The position numbers were made by a program, and so were the translations under genes. Shown here one piece after another: positions 1 through 8,232 of a stretch of 50,097 nt of DNA (positions are counted from its first letter, which is position 1; each line of letters opens with the position of its first letter). The stretch comes from Anaerosphaera multitolerans (GTDB taxonomy: Bacteria > Bacillota > Clostridia > Tissierellales > Peptoniphilaceae), in assembly GCF_004006535.1 (NCBI RefSeq), contig NZ_RLIH01000016.1:1-50097 (forward strand), given 5' to 3'. Under the pieces are notes generated by a model. The model ran no database searches and was not told where the DNA came from. It worked only from the letters and a program-made list of their open reading frames with translations.

Positions 1-4
1 TTAT

Positions 5-38
5 TTTACTTTAAAAGTTTTATCACTTTTAAAGTAAA
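5..38. repeat. Perfect inverted repeat at window edge
   Basis: Two 13-base arms (5-17 and 26-38) are exact reverse complements around an 8-base loop. It lies downstream of the minus-strand gene ending at 90. Neither side is followed by a clear T-run inside the window, so a terminator call cannot be made; it could be an operator or the edge of a feature that continues outside. Confidence 0.4.
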
Positions 39-89
39 GCAATCAGCCTCAGCTGACTTAATTTAGTTTACCATTTCTACTTTTTTATG

Positions 90-614
90 TCAATCACTTT
101 TTTTACATTTTTTAATTAATTCAATTCTGTTCTTTACACTTAGAATTTTATAGAGTTCAGTCAGGTTGTTTTTTATTGTCTTTTCGCTTAAGAACAGGTC
201 TACAGCTATTTCTCTATTGGTTTTCCCCTCAAGGATTTTACTTACTAACTGTCTATGCCTATGATTTAACTTCATTATATTGGATTCAATTTTTTGCAGA
301 TTTTCCTCTTCAGATTTAATCTTTTCCTGTACATAATCTCCATTATACATAAGCACTTTTACAGCCTCCAACAATTCTTTTCGACTTACTCCTTTTAGCA
401 ACTTAATTTTCGCCTGAGAATATAAGGCAATTTCCATGGAGTTAAATAATATAATTGTATAGTCTCTAATTATGTTTTTATCAGTCAATAAAAGTTCTGT
501 CGCATTTAAATTCTTATAACTGTCGGTTTTTTTAATAATATATTGAGGCTCCAGTAGTTTTTCAACACCTAGTTCAAGGATCTCCTCTTCTAAATTTAAA
601 TATATCTCTCTCAT
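90..614 (-). CDS. LuxR-type HTH regulator with degenerate receiver-like N-terminus
   Basis: The C-terminal part (about residues 115-168) reads as a GerE/LuxR helix-turn-helix, with the family-typical stretch EGKTNREIA and then LFLSEKTIKNNL, where the recognition helix lies. The first 100 residues are spaced like a response-regulator receiver (the KGVSRKELLEAV region resembles receiver helix 5), but I see no acidic pocket or phospho-acceptor Asp followed by a typical loop, so phosphorylation control is doubtful. At 174 residues it is shorter than a full NarL-type regulator. It starts 3 bases after the LacI-type gene and is the last gene of a three-gene operon. The ribosome binding site is weak, suggesting translational coupling. 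Target genes are unknown. Confidence 0.7.
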   Translation of the reverse strand: MREIYLNLEEEILELGVEKLLEPQYIIKKTDSYKNLNATELLLTDKNIIRDYTIILFNSMEIALYSQAKIKLLKGVSRKELLEAVKVLMYNGDYVQEKIKSEEENLQKIESNIMKLNHRHRQLVSKILEGKTNREIAVDLFLSEKTIKNNLTELYKILSVKNRIELIKKCKKSD

Positions 615-617
615 TTC

Positions 618-1625
618 TTAATTGAGTTTTTTTACACTGTCTCGTTTTAATATTTGTACAGGCAAGAGTATTCTCTCTTCTAAGCCCTCTTCTTTATTTA
701 TTACCTTTAAAATTTTTCTAATTGCCACTGCTCCTATGTCATAGTAAGGTATTTTCACTGTTGTCAACTTCGGTCTATATATATTAGTGATACCGGTACC
801 TCCAAAGCCTGTTACAGAAATATCGTCAGGCACTTTAATTCCCCTATCTACTAGGTAGTTTATTAAATAAACTGCAATTTCATCTTGAGAACAGAAAAAC
901 GCTGTAGTTCCATTTTCAATTGCATCGTCTATTTCATTTGCAATATCTAAGACATCTTGCTCAGTTATACCTGCAGTATAGAGACTCCTTGTACTTAAAC
1001 CATGATTTTTCATAGCACTTTCATAACCGTCTACTTTATATTTTTCTTCAGTTCTATCTATATCTTTTCTTATAGCTATAGACGCTATGTTGCTATGTCC
1101 GTTTTCTATAATGTGTTCCACCATTTCACTGCTGACTTTTTCATAGTTAATCCTAACTGTAAGATCTTCTTCAATGTCATAAAATCTATTTATATTGGCA
1201 TAGGGTATTTTAGATTCTTCAAGTTTATACATTAACTTTTGATTTAATGTGGAAGATATTACAATTACTCCCTCAACTTGTTTTTGAAATAGAAGTTTTG
1301 AAAATTTCATTTCCACTTCAGGATCGCCATAGGAGCTTAACAATATAATGTCATAGTTATACATCCTTCCTATTTCTTCTACTCCTCTTAATACATAACT
1401 TACATAAGTACTTCCTATATCGTCAACAATTACTCCTATTAAGTTAGACTTTTTAGTAACTAAACTTCTTGCAACTTCATTAGGTCTATAATCCAGTACT
1501 TCTATTGCGTGTAAAACTCGTCTTCTTGCCTCAGGACTTACAGGCTTAGAATCATTTATTACTCTAGATACAGTCGATATAGATACATCGGCCATTTTAG
1601 CCACATCTTTTATTGTAGAAGCCAT
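618..1625 (-). CDS. LacI-family transcriptional regulator
   Basis: The 335-residue protein has the LacI plan. The N-terminal helix-turn-helix begins TIKDVAKMADVS and continues STVSRVIN; the hinge helix region is NEVARSL; a periplasmic-binding-protein-like effector domain follows from about residue 60 (IGVIVDD) to the C-terminus. It resembles the CcpA/RegR group more than the sugar-specific lac repressors, but the effector cannot be read from sequence. A good ribosome binding site (GGGGGAG) sits 4 bases before the ATG. It lies 11 bases after the lipid kinase gene and 3 before the LuxR-type gene, so two DNA-binding proteins share one transcript. No sugar-utilisation gene is adjacent, which makes a global rather than local role possible. 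Confidence 0.9.
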   Translation of the reverse strand: MASTIKDVAKMADVSISTVSRVINDSKPVSPEARRRVLHAIEVLDYRPNEVARSLVTKKSNLIGVIVDDIGSTYVSYVLRGVEEIGRMYNYDIILLSSYGDPEVEMKFSKLLFQKQVEGVIVISSTLNQKLMYKLEESKIPYANINRFYDIEEDLTVRINYEKVSSEMVEHIIENGHSNIASIAIRKDIDRTEEKYKVDGYESAMKNHGLSTRSLYTAGITEQDVLDIANEIDDAIENGTTAFFCSQDEIAVYLINYLVDRGIKVPDDISVTGFGGTGITNIYRPKLTTVKIPYYDIGAVAIRKILKVINKEEGLEERILLPVQILKRDSVKKLN

Positions 1626-1636
1626 TATTCTCCCCC

Positions 1637-2527
1637 TTAATTTACTACTAAATTTAACGCTTTCTCTAAAATTTTAAAGGTCATCGGTAGACTTTCAGTC
1701 TTTTCTCCATCTACATCTATTACTACGTCTTTATTTGACTCAATAGTAATTTCCTTAGTCTTTAAATAGATTACTTTATCATGCTCAGTATGTGTTCCAT
1801 TTAAGATTGAAGGTAAAAGGAGCGGAATGTCGTAAAGTTCCAATTCCTTTACTATTAAAACGTCAAGATAACCATCAAACACCTCTGCATCCGGAGCCAA
1901 ATACCTAAATCCGCCTACTGAAGCTGAATTTGCAATAATAAACATCAAAACATTTTCTACGGTATTTAATTCTTCACAGTTTATTTTTGCTTCTATTATA
2001 CTCTCTTCAGGATTGCCTAATTTGGTTAATTCCTTTACTCCCTCTATATAGTAGGCCATTCTTCCAAGTAAAGTTTTCTTTTCTTCAGGTACTTGATAAG
2101 CTATATTGGTAAACATTCCCCCAGCAGCAACATTTACAAATACTCTATCTCCCGCCATACCAAGGTCGACTTTTTTTATCTTTCCACGTTTTATCATTTC
2201 ATAAAAACCCCTTATATTATTGGGGATTTTTAATACATTTGCAAAATCATTTACCGTTCCGGCTTGTAATATTGCCAGCGGAACATCTCTTTTAGATTTA
2301 TATAAACCATTTACCACTTCATTTAGCGTACCATCGCCGCCTACGGAAATTATTAGATCTTCTCCATCATCTTCTTCAGCAAAAATCATAGCATCTCCTC
2401 TTTTGGTAGTAAATCTTAAATCTATTTTATAACCATCTTGACTGAATAAACTAATAAGCGCATTAATTTTATTAATAGCCTGTTCTTTTCCCGATTTAGG
2501 ATTAGCTATAATCTTTATCTTTTCCAT
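1637..2527 (-). CDS. Diacylglycerol/lipid kinase, DgkB/YegS family
   Basis: This 296-residue protein matches the diacylglycerol kinase catalytic family. The nucleotide-binding loop GGDGTLNE is at residues 63-70 and the downstream GTVNDFA motif at about 90-96; the N-terminal KIIANPKSGK is also typical. The C-terminal half carries the beta-sandwich seen in YegS/DgkB. The expected reaction is ATP-dependent phosphorylation of diacylglycerol or a related lipid at the inner face of the membrane, recycling diacylglycerol released during lipoteichoic acid synthesis; the exact substrate is inferred. It heads an operon with the LacI and LuxR-type regulators. A TATAAT at about 2546-2551 on the minus strand could be its -10, but no convincing -35 is present. 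Confidence 0.9.
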   Translation of the reverse strand: MEKIKIIANPKSGKEQAINKINALISLFSQDGYKIDLRFTTKRGDAMIFAEEDDGEDLIISVGGDGTLNEVVNGLYKSKRDVPLAILQAGTVNDFANVLKIPNNIRGFYEMIKRGKIKKVDLGMAGDRVFVNVAAGGMFTNIAYQVPEEKKTLLGRMAYYIEGVKELTKLGNPEESIIEAKINCEELNTVENVLMFIIANSASVGGFRYLAPDAEVFDGYLDVLIVKELELYDIPLLLPSILNGTHTEHDKVIYLKTKEITIESNKDVVIDVDGEKTESLPMTFKILEKALNLVVN

Positions 2528-2573
2528 ACCTACCTCCTGAGCATATTATACTAAATATTTCCAATAAAATACA

Positions 2574-2612
2574 GATAAGTAGGCTAATTTCTAATTAATC
2601 CGCCTACTTATC
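2574..2612 (-). terminator. Stem-loop after the ytxH/DUF948 operon
   Basis: Arms 2574-2584 and 2602-2612 are perfect 11-base complements with a 17-base loop. On the minus strand the stem is followed by a T-rich but interrupted tract, so it is a moderate-quality terminator for the upstream stress operon. Confidence 0.6.
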
Positions 2613-2627
2613 ATATAATTTCTTTTA

Positions 2628-3122
2628 TTATTTTTTTAAAAAAACTTCTTTTAAAGACTCCAGTATTTCCTTAAATATGTAAAAATAATCTATTACATTA
2701 TTGACATTTAAAGAAATATTTTTTGCAGTCTCCGAAACCGAATCAGATACATCCGATACCATATTAATAACACTTATAGCTGATTTATCAACTGCTCTGG
2801 AAACTTCATCTATAGTTTCAGTAATATCTCCCACTGTTGTTACAACCTTTTCTATTTCAGGTTTTGCAGTAACTATTATTTCGGAAGTTTCTTTACTGAT
2901 AGTTTCCACATGTTTGCTTATTTCCATAACATTGTCAGTTAATTCCGGCATCTTATTAAGCGTGTCATCGATTTGTAATTGATGCTTATCCAAGGTTCCG
3001 TTTAATTTATTTACTATACCTAGCACATTTTTTAAAACTAAGGCCAAATAGATTAAAGCCCCCGTCCCTGATAGATAGAGTACTATCCTTAGCAAATCGT
3101 GAAGAGTTATAGTAGCTTGCAT
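2628..3122 (-). CDS. DUF948 (YtxG-like) membrane-anchored protein
   Basis: The protein has one N-terminal membrane segment (about residues 9-31) followed by a long heptad-rich region with repeated hydrophobic/Glu/Thr patterns, as in DUF948 and methyl-accepting coiled coils. In Bacillus the relative YtxG is a general stress protein; its molecular role is not established. I chose the ATG at 3122 (164 residues) because GGGAG lies about 8 bases upstream; a TTG five codons earlier would place the start inside that ribosome binding site. It follows the YtxH-type gene by 18 bases, matching the conserved ytxH-ytxG order. Confidence 0.8.
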   Translation of the reverse strand: MQATITLHDLLRIVLYLSGTGALIYLALVLKNVLGIVNKLNGTLDKHQLQIDDTLNKMPELTDNVMEISKHVETISKETSEIIVTAKPEIEKVVTTVGDITETIDEVSRAVDKSAISVINMVSDVSDSVSETAKNISLNVNNVIDYFYIFKEILESLKEVFLKK

Positions 3123-3140
3123 TTTATCAGCTCCCAAATA

Positions 3141-3653
3141 TTATTTTTTAATTTCGTCCTTTACTTCTTCAATAGTTTCTTTGGAATCATCTATCTCTTC
3201 TTTGATTTCATCCTCAACTACTTCCTTAGTATCCGAAATTTCCTCTTTTACAATTTCGCTCATAGCTTTAATATCTTCAGCTTCGTCTTTTACAATTTCG
3301 CCTATTGCTTTTGCTTTAGCCTTTGCAGTTTCTATGTTTTCTCCAAGTTCTTCTTTCTTCTCTCCTACTTTTCCTTTTATATCTTCATAGGATTTTTTTA
3401 TGTTTTCTCCCGCAATACCAGCCTTTATTTGAACAGTATCGCCAACTTCTTTAGCTGTTTCAGCTACGTTGTCCGCTACTTCCTGAGCCTTGTTTGCAAT
3501 GTCTTCCCTTGTTTCCTTACCTGACTTTGGTGCAAACAACACTCCCAACAAAGCGCCTAAAGCAGTACCCGCAGCAATTTTGCCTGCATCTTCAGCTTGT
3601 TTTTTTCTTGCAGCTTCTCTTTTTTTTCTTTCAAAATAATCAAATAAACCCAT
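3141..3653 (-). CDS. YtxH-domain stress protein
   Basis: The protein has 170 residues. After a basic, coiled N-terminus it has the YtxH signature, a small glycine/alanine-rich hydrophobic segment (GTALGALLGVLFAPKSGKET, about residues 29-48). A very acidic, lysine-rich helical tail follows, with repeated EE/DE and KA patterns resembling LEA-like or apolipoprotein-like amphipathic helices. The family is induced by general stress in Bacillus; biochemical function is unknown. The ribosome binding site AAAGGAG precedes the ATG at good spacing. The highly charged tail to residue 170 is longer than in the shortest family members. Confidence 0.85.
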   Translation of the reverse strand: MGLFDYFERKKREAARKKQAEDAGKIAAGTALGALLGVLFAPKSGKETREDIANKAQEVADNVAETAKEVGDTVQIKAGIAGENIKKSYEDIKGKVGEKKEELGENIETAKAKAKAIGEIVKDEAEDIKAMSEIVKEEISDTKEVVEDEIKEEIDDSKETIEEVKDEIKK

Positions 3654-3771
3654 AATTCTACTCCTTTCAGTTATTATATTAATATAGATATCCTATTTTT
3701 ACCCTACAAGTGTGAGATTAATCAAGTTTATCCTATATTAAACCACTAAATCATTTTTAAAATTCAATTTT

Positions 3772-3958
3772 AAAAAACTCCGCGGTGCCGGGTACTTCAC
3801 TAATTCAGACCCGCCCCAACTTAAGGTGGGTAATCCCCTCAAGCATTCTAAGGTCCCTTCAAGAGGGCTTCTTATAGTACTTAAGAAGTGATTTCCCGGA
3901 TCATATATGTCGGTTGAATTAAATGAAGCTAATTCGTACACTGCAGAGTCTTCTCTGT
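3772..3958 (-). ncRNA. ssrS: 6S RNA
   Basis: This stretch is much richer in G+C than its surroundings and carries no credible gene. On the minus strand the ends pair as a long closing stem: the 11 bases at 3939-3949 pair with 3777-3787 with one mismatch and one wobble. The 5' arm matches the CTGCaGTGT-type start and the 3' arm the GGCACCGCGGAG-type end typical of Firmicutes 6S RNA. The interior has paired G-rich/C-rich arms around a large bubble. The predicted length, about 187 nt from promoter to T-run (minus-strand TTTTTT at 3772-3777), is the usual 6S size. 6S RNA binds sigma-A RNA polymerase holoenzyme by mimicking an open promoter. I made the call from recall of the family, without a covariance-model search. 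Confidence 0.85.
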
Positions 3959-3964
3959 ATATAA

Positions 3965-3993
3965 ATTATATATTAAACTATGGACTTTTTCAA
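3965..3993 (-). promoter_or_regulatory. Sigma-A promoter of 6S RNA
   Basis: On the minus strand a -35 TTGAAA (3988-3993) and a perfect -10 TATAAT (3965-3970) are separated by 17 bases, predicting a start near 3958. The -35 overlaps the stop codon of the pseudouridine synthase gene. Confidence 0.85.
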
Positions 3994-4868
3994 TAATTAT
4001 AAAGTAAGCTAATCATATCCTTAGGTAAATCCGCCTTAAACTCAAGGTCTTCCCCCGTTCTGGGATGACTGAACTTCATATAACTACAGTGTAATAACTG
4101 CCTCTTTACAGATTGATCCTGGCCTCCATAAAGAACATCTCCTAATATAGGATGACCAAGATGTTTTAAATGAACTCGAATTTGATGTGTCCTTCCAGTA
4201 AATAAATGCAACTCAACTATAGATATATCACCTATTTCCCTTACCACTCTATAAGATGTTTTAGCGTACTTACCATTTCTGTTAACTTCGCGTATTATGG
4301 AATCTCCAACCCGTAAAATAGGCTCTTCCACAATTCCCTCCGTTTTTTCAAATTTACCTTTACAAAAGGCAATATAGTTTTTAACTACGTCGCCTTTAAA
4401 TTGTTCTGAAATATTATAATGGGCAAAGGCATTTTTAGCTACAACTACTAATCCTGAAGTATCCTTATCCAATCTATTTACAAATCGAACCTTTCTCTCT
4501 ATTCCCTTTTCCAAAAAATATCCCGCCATATAATTTAACAGAGTTCCTCTAAGGTGACCCTTTGAAGTATGAGTAGGCATATTTGCTTCTTTATTTACAA
4601 CTAGTATATCATCATCTTCATAAATAATATCCAAAGTTTTAAATTGAGGATATCCATTTAAATCTTCCTTTGAAAATTTAATACTGACTACATCTCCAAT
4701 TTTTATAATCTCATTTTTAAAAATATTCTCTTCATTTAAATAGATATTTTTTTCTCTAATAGAAGTTCTTATAAACCTAGATGAAAGTCCCACTTCATTT
4801 AAATAGTCCCTTAACTTTATACCACTTATATTTGAAACATAATTTAAATATTCGTAGGAATTTAACAT
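3990..4868 (-). CDS. RluA/RluD-family pseudouridine synthase
   Basis: This 292-residue protein has an S4-like RNA-binding N-terminus (about residues 18-65) and the RluA catalytic domain. The catalytic motif NRLDKDTSG is at residues 131-139, giving Asp134 as nucleophile. The later GRTHQIRVH motif and GHPILGD are also family marks. It isomerises uridine to pseudouridine in rRNA or tRNA; which site cannot be told from sequence. The ATG has AGGGG upstream. It is transcribed divergently from nadK, from which an 83-base AT-rich gap separates it. Its stop codon overlaps the 6S promoter, so read-through could enter the 6S gene. Confidence 0.92.
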   Translation of the reverse strand: MLNSYEYLNYVSNISGIKLRDYLNEVGLSSRFIRTSIREKNIYLNEENIFKNEIIKIGDVVSIKFSKEDLNGYPQFKTLDIIYEDDDILVVNKEANMPTHTSKGHLRGTLLNYMAGYFLEKGIERKVRFVNRLDKDTSGLVVVAKNAFAHYNISEQFKGDVVKNYIAFCKGKFEKTEGIVEEPILRVGDSIIREVNRNGKYAKTSYRVVREIGDISIVELHLFTGRTHQIRVHLKHLGHPILGDVLYGGQDQSVKRQLLHCSYMKFSHPRTGEDLEFKADLPKDMISLLYNY

Positions 4869-4951
4869 ATTATCCCCTTTTTTTACTTATTTTATTATAT
4901 TATAATATAATAATATGATTATTAAATGGTACCATAAAACTGGAGGAAAAT

Positions 4952-5755
4952 GTGGGAAAAAGAATTATAAATATACTGTCTAATTCAAATTTTGAATCTA
5001 GAAAAACAACTTCAAAACTTTTAAATTTACTGTCTTCCAAGGGTTTCTCCCCTACTACAACTTATGATGAAAATGCAGAGTTGACAATTTGTGTCGGCGG
5101 AGACGGATCCTTTCTTAAAGCCGTTCATAAAAACAGGTTTCCCCAAATGCCCTTTGTGGGAATTAACACCGGTCATCTTGGTTTCTATCAAGAAATAAGT
5201 CCGGATAATATTGAAAAATTTATTGATGATTATATAGACGGAAACTACTCGGTGGAAGAACTAAAGCTTGTAGGGGCAGAAGTTTTCACAAAAAATAGAA
5301 GCTATATTTTAACTGCTCTAAATGAAATTGTATTAAAGGCGCAACATTCAAAAATAATACATATAAATGTATATGTTAATAAAAACAGCGTGGAAAAATT
5401 TTCCGGAGATGGAATTTTAGTTTCAACTCCTTCCGGTTCTACGGCATACAACTTCTCAACTGGAGGATCTATAGTTCATCCCAGTCTTGAAGTTTTACAA
5501 ATGACGCCAATTTCTCCTGTCAATAGCGCAGCCTATAGATCTCTTTCCAGCTCCATTATAATACCCGGAAACCATATAATTTCCCTTGTACCTGAAAAGC
5601 GATATGCAAATTCCAACCTGCTCCTAGTAGATGGTTCAGAGTATTTCTTTTCAAATTTAAAAAAGGTTAATTTAAAATTATCTAATAAAAGTATTAAACA
5701 ACTTTTATTTTCTCAAGACTCTTATTGGGAAAACTTAAAGGACAAGTTTTTGTAA
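4952..5755 (+). CDS. nadK: NAD kinase
   Basis: The protein has 267 residues and the classic ATP-NAD kinase motifs: GGDGS at 49-53, NTGHLGF at 72-78, and the conserved block SGDGILVSTPSGSTAYN with the following SPVNS region. It phosphorylates NAD to NADP in the cytoplasm. The start is GTG at 4952, because GGAGG lies 5 bases upstream; the ATG that overlaps it by one base is out of frame. The gene stands alone on the plus strand between the divergent pseudouridine synthase gene and a bidirectional terminator shared with hom. Confidence 0.96.
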   Translation: MGKRIINILSNSNFESRKTTSKLLNLLSSKGFSPTTTYDENAELTICVGGDGSFLKAVHKNRFPQMPFVGINTGHLGFYQEISPDNIEKFIDDYIDGNYSVEELKLVGAEVFTKNRSYILTALNEIVLKAQHSKIIHINVYVNKNSVEKFSGDGILVSTPSGSTAYNFSTGGSIVHPSLEVLQMTPISPVNSAAYRSLSSSIIIPGNHIISLVPEKRYANSNLLLVDGSEYFFSNLKKVNLKLSNKSIKQLLFSQDSYWENLKDKFL

Positions 5756-5769
5756 ATTTAAAACATTAA

Positions 5770-5800
5770 AAAATCCGAATTAAAATATAATTCGGATTTT
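5770..5800. terminator. Bidirectional terminator between nadK and hom
   Basis: Perfect 12-base arms (5770-5781, 5789-5800) around a 7-base loop are flanked by A-runs on the left and T-runs on the right, so the element can stop transcripts of both converging genes. Confidence 0.9.
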
Positions 5801-5805
5801 TATTA

Positions 5806-6993
5806 TTAATTTAATCTTGCATAGAAACAATCTTCTTCCTTTATATTCAAAGTTTTTAATTGCTCTAAAAGAAACTCTCTTTTAACTTCTTTAGTTTCTA
5901 TAATCACATGGTCTCCATGACTTTCTATAAAATCTATCCAATCTGCTGAAAGGTCCAAACCATTTTTTATCCTCACATAATATCTTGCAGCATAGTTCTC
6001 ATTGTCATTAATTAAATTATTTTCAATTAATATAGGATAACAATGTCCCGAAAGAGCATCAAGTATGTCACTTACTATTGCATTTCCAGTAGGAAGTGAA
6101 CCTGCACCCTCACCGACAAAAACTAGGGATCCGTAATTTTCACCAAAAATTTCCACACTGTTAACTGAACCATCTATGCCATAAAGCTCATCATCAGAAG
6201 ATAGGATAACCGGTTCTACTACCGCTTTAAACTTTCCTTCATTTATAATCGCCTCGGCAATAAGTTTTACTTTATAGTTTTTCTTATTTAAATAAGCTAT
6301 GTCACTTAAATCAATTGAGCTTATTCCCCTTCTTAGTATGTCTTCATTTCTAATTTTAGTCTTAAAGGCTATTGTAGATAAGATTCTAAGTTTTCTAAGA
6401 GCATCCATTCCCTCTACATCATCATAGGGATCAGCTTCTGCATAACCCAGCTCCTGCGCCTCTTTCAGTATTGTTTTATATTCAGACTTTCTAACTTGCA
6501 TATTGGTAAGCAAAAAATTACTTGTACCGTTTAAAATTCCTCTTACTCTTGTAATGTCATTTATTAAAACTTGAGTCTTTAAAGGTGTAATAATTGGAAT
6601 GGAACCTGCAACGGCAGCCTCATATAAAAAAGCCACTTTATTTTTTTCGGCAAGTTCTAAAAACTCTTCAAAATATTCCGACACTACAGCTTTATTTGCA
6701 GTTACTACGTGTTTCCCCGCATTTAAAGCTTCTTTAATATAGCCATAGCTTCCCTTTAAGTCGCCGGTCATTTCCACTACTAACTTAATTTCTTCATCTT
6801 CAACTATTTCTTTAAAATTATCTGTAAATATACTTTTATCTATTTCACTTTGAAAGTTTAAATTTCTCTTTAAAATTTTACTTACAAAGACTTCCTCTCC
6901 TATTACTTTTTTAATATTTTCACTTTTCTTAGTTAAAATTTCATAGGTTCCTCTACCTACAGTTCCAAAACCCAGTAATGCAATTTTTATCAC
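5806..6993 (-). CDS. hom: Homoserine dehydrogenase
   Basis: The protein has 395 residues. An N-terminal Rossmann loop GFGTVG (8-13) binds NAD(P); VTANKAV, the catalytic-domain motif GILNGTSNF and AEADPYDDVEG are typical. A weakly conserved ACT-like tail (about 338-395, beginning YYVRIK) would be the site of feedback control by threonine. The enzyme reduces aspartate semialdehyde to homoserine for threonine and methionine. The start is GTG at 6993 with AGGTGATAGG upstream. It is the last gene of the serC-like/serA/DUF1015 operon, 18 bases after DUF1015, and the gene for its substrate-making partner, asd, faces away from the same control region. Confidence 0.95.
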   Translation of the reverse strand: MIKIALLGFGTVGRGTYEILTKKSENIKKVIGEEVFVSKILKRNLNFQSEIDKSIFTDNFKEIVEDEEIKLVVEMTGDLKGSYGYIKEALNAGKHVVTANKAVVSEYFEEFLELAEKNKVAFLYEAAVAGSIPIITPLKTQVLINDITRVRGILNGTSNFLLTNMQVRKSEYKTILKEAQELGYAEADPYDDVEGMDALRKLRILSTIAFKTKIRNEDILRRGISSIDLSDIAYLNKKNYKVKLIAEAIINEGKFKAVVEPVILSSDDELYGIDGSVNSVEIFGENYGSLVFVGEGAGSLPTGNAIVSDILDALSGHCYPILIENNLINDNENYAARYYVRIKNGLDLSADWIDFIESHGDHVIIETKEVKREFLLEQLKTLNIKEEDCFYARLN

Positions 6994-7011
6994 CCTATCA
7001 CCTCAAATAAA

Positions 7012-8232
7012 TTATATTAGCTTATGCATAAAAAGTCCACTTCTCAGCTTGGGTTCAAACCATGTAGATTTAGGTGGCATAATTTCATCTCTATTACTTA
7101 TTTCTATAATGTCCTTTGAAGAAACGGGATAAAGCAAAATTCCCAAAGCATAGCCCTTTTCAATTTTATCAATTATTTTATCCTCAGAAGTAAAGCCTCC
7201 GTAGAATTCTATTCTTTTATCAGTTCTAATATCTTTAATATCCAGTACGCTTTCCAAAATATAATCTTGAAGTATGGAAACATCTAAACTCTCAGCATAA
7301 GTGGAGAAATTCCGTTCTCCAATATATTCAATATTGTAACAACTGTCTTTTAATATTAAAGTGAAATTATTTTTTGTTTTTGGCGACTCTACACTACTTA
7401 GCTTTGTAACTTTAAAATTATCCTTCAGTCTATTTAAAAACTCTTCTTCAGTAATACCGTTTAAGTCCTTTACAACCCTGTTATAGGCTAAAATATTCAA
7501 CTCGTCTTCCGGAAAAATCGTGGCCATAAGGTAGTTGCTTTCACCACTTTTTTCTCCCTCTTCTCTTAATTTTTTACATACCGTTGCAATTGAAGCGGTT
7601 CTATGGTGTCCATCGGCAATATATAAATTATCAGTATCTTTAAAAATTTTCTCTATTTTATTAATTAAAACTCTATCATCTATTTTATGCAGTTTGTGAT
7701 TTACTTCAAACTCATCATCAAAGTCCACTACCGGAGCATTTTTATTAAAATACTCCAATAGCAAATTCTTTAACTCTTCATTTCTTTTATGAAATAAAAA
7801 TACAGGTTCATCTTGTACTTTCATATGGTAAAAGTGATTAGTTCTATCTAATTCCTTTTCCTTTAATGTCAACTCATGTACTTTTATATCTTTTTCAATA
7901 TAATTTTTTACATTTACTAATCCCACTATTCCACTTTGAGATTTTCCGCCCAATGTTTCAGTATAGATATAAAGAGCTTCATCATCTTCAAATATAACTC
8001 CTCTATCTAGTAGGTCTTTTAAATAGTCCCTTGCGCTTTCATAAACTTCAATAGAGTAGGGATCAATTTCTTTAAAATTCACCTCTGAACGAATTACATG
8101 AATCATTGAATTTTTATCTTTGGCATATTCTTTTATATCCTCTTCTGATAGCACATCATAGGGAGGTACAGTAATTTTATCTACATATTTTGCAGATGGC
8201 CTTAGAGCTTTAAAAGCTTTCAGCTCAATCAT
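7012..8232 (-). CDS. DUF1015 protein, serine-cluster associated
   Basis: This 406-residue protein belongs to DUF1015. It has the N-terminal PPYDV (about residues 23-27), a KVHELT...DRTNHF block (about 117-134) and a conserved DGHHRTAS at about 207-214. The DGHHR motif recalls the ParB/Srx-like nucleotide-binding motif of SerK/SbnI serine kinases; whether DUF1015 has that activity is my inference, and no reaction is proven to my knowledge. Its ATG overlaps the serA stop (ATGA), indicating translational coupling, and the family is repeatedly found beside serA and serC. A role in serine or phosphoserine metabolism is therefore likely. Confidence 0.85.
   Translation of the reverse strand: MIELKAFKALRPSAKYVDKITVPPYDVLSEEDIKEYAKDKNSMIHVIRSEVNFKEIDPYSIEVYESARDYLKDLLDRGVIFEDDEALYIYTETLGGKSQSGIVGLVNVKNYIEKDIKVHELTLKEKELDRTNHFYHMKVQDEPVFLFHKRNEELKNLLLEYFNKNAPVVDFDDEFEVNHKLHKIDDRVLINKIEKIFKDTDNLYIADGHHRTASIATVCKKLREEGEKSGESNYLMATIFPEDELNILAYNRVVKDLNGITEEEFLNRLKDNFKVTKLSSVESPKTKNNFTLILKDSCYNIEYIGERNFSTYAESLDVSILQDYILESVLDIKDIRTDKRIEFYGGFTSEDKIIDKIEKGYALGILLYPVSSKDIIEISNRDEIMPPKSTWFEPKLRSGLFMHKLI

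Noticed and set aside
3099-3524. 141-codon plus-strand frame rich in Phe/Ser/Tyr
   Set aside because: It is the complement of the Lys/Glu-rich YtxH tail and has the low-complexity look of a shadow frame.
3654-3771. Sigma-B promoter for the ytxH operon
   Set aside because: The Bacillus relatives are sigma-B dependent, but no GTTT/GGGTAT pair with right spacing is present; only an isolated TATAAT lies just before the ribosome binding site.
3738-3941. 67-codon minus-strand reading frame
   Set aside because: It lies within the 6S RNA, has no ribosome binding site and its product has no family character; the RNA structure explains the sequence.
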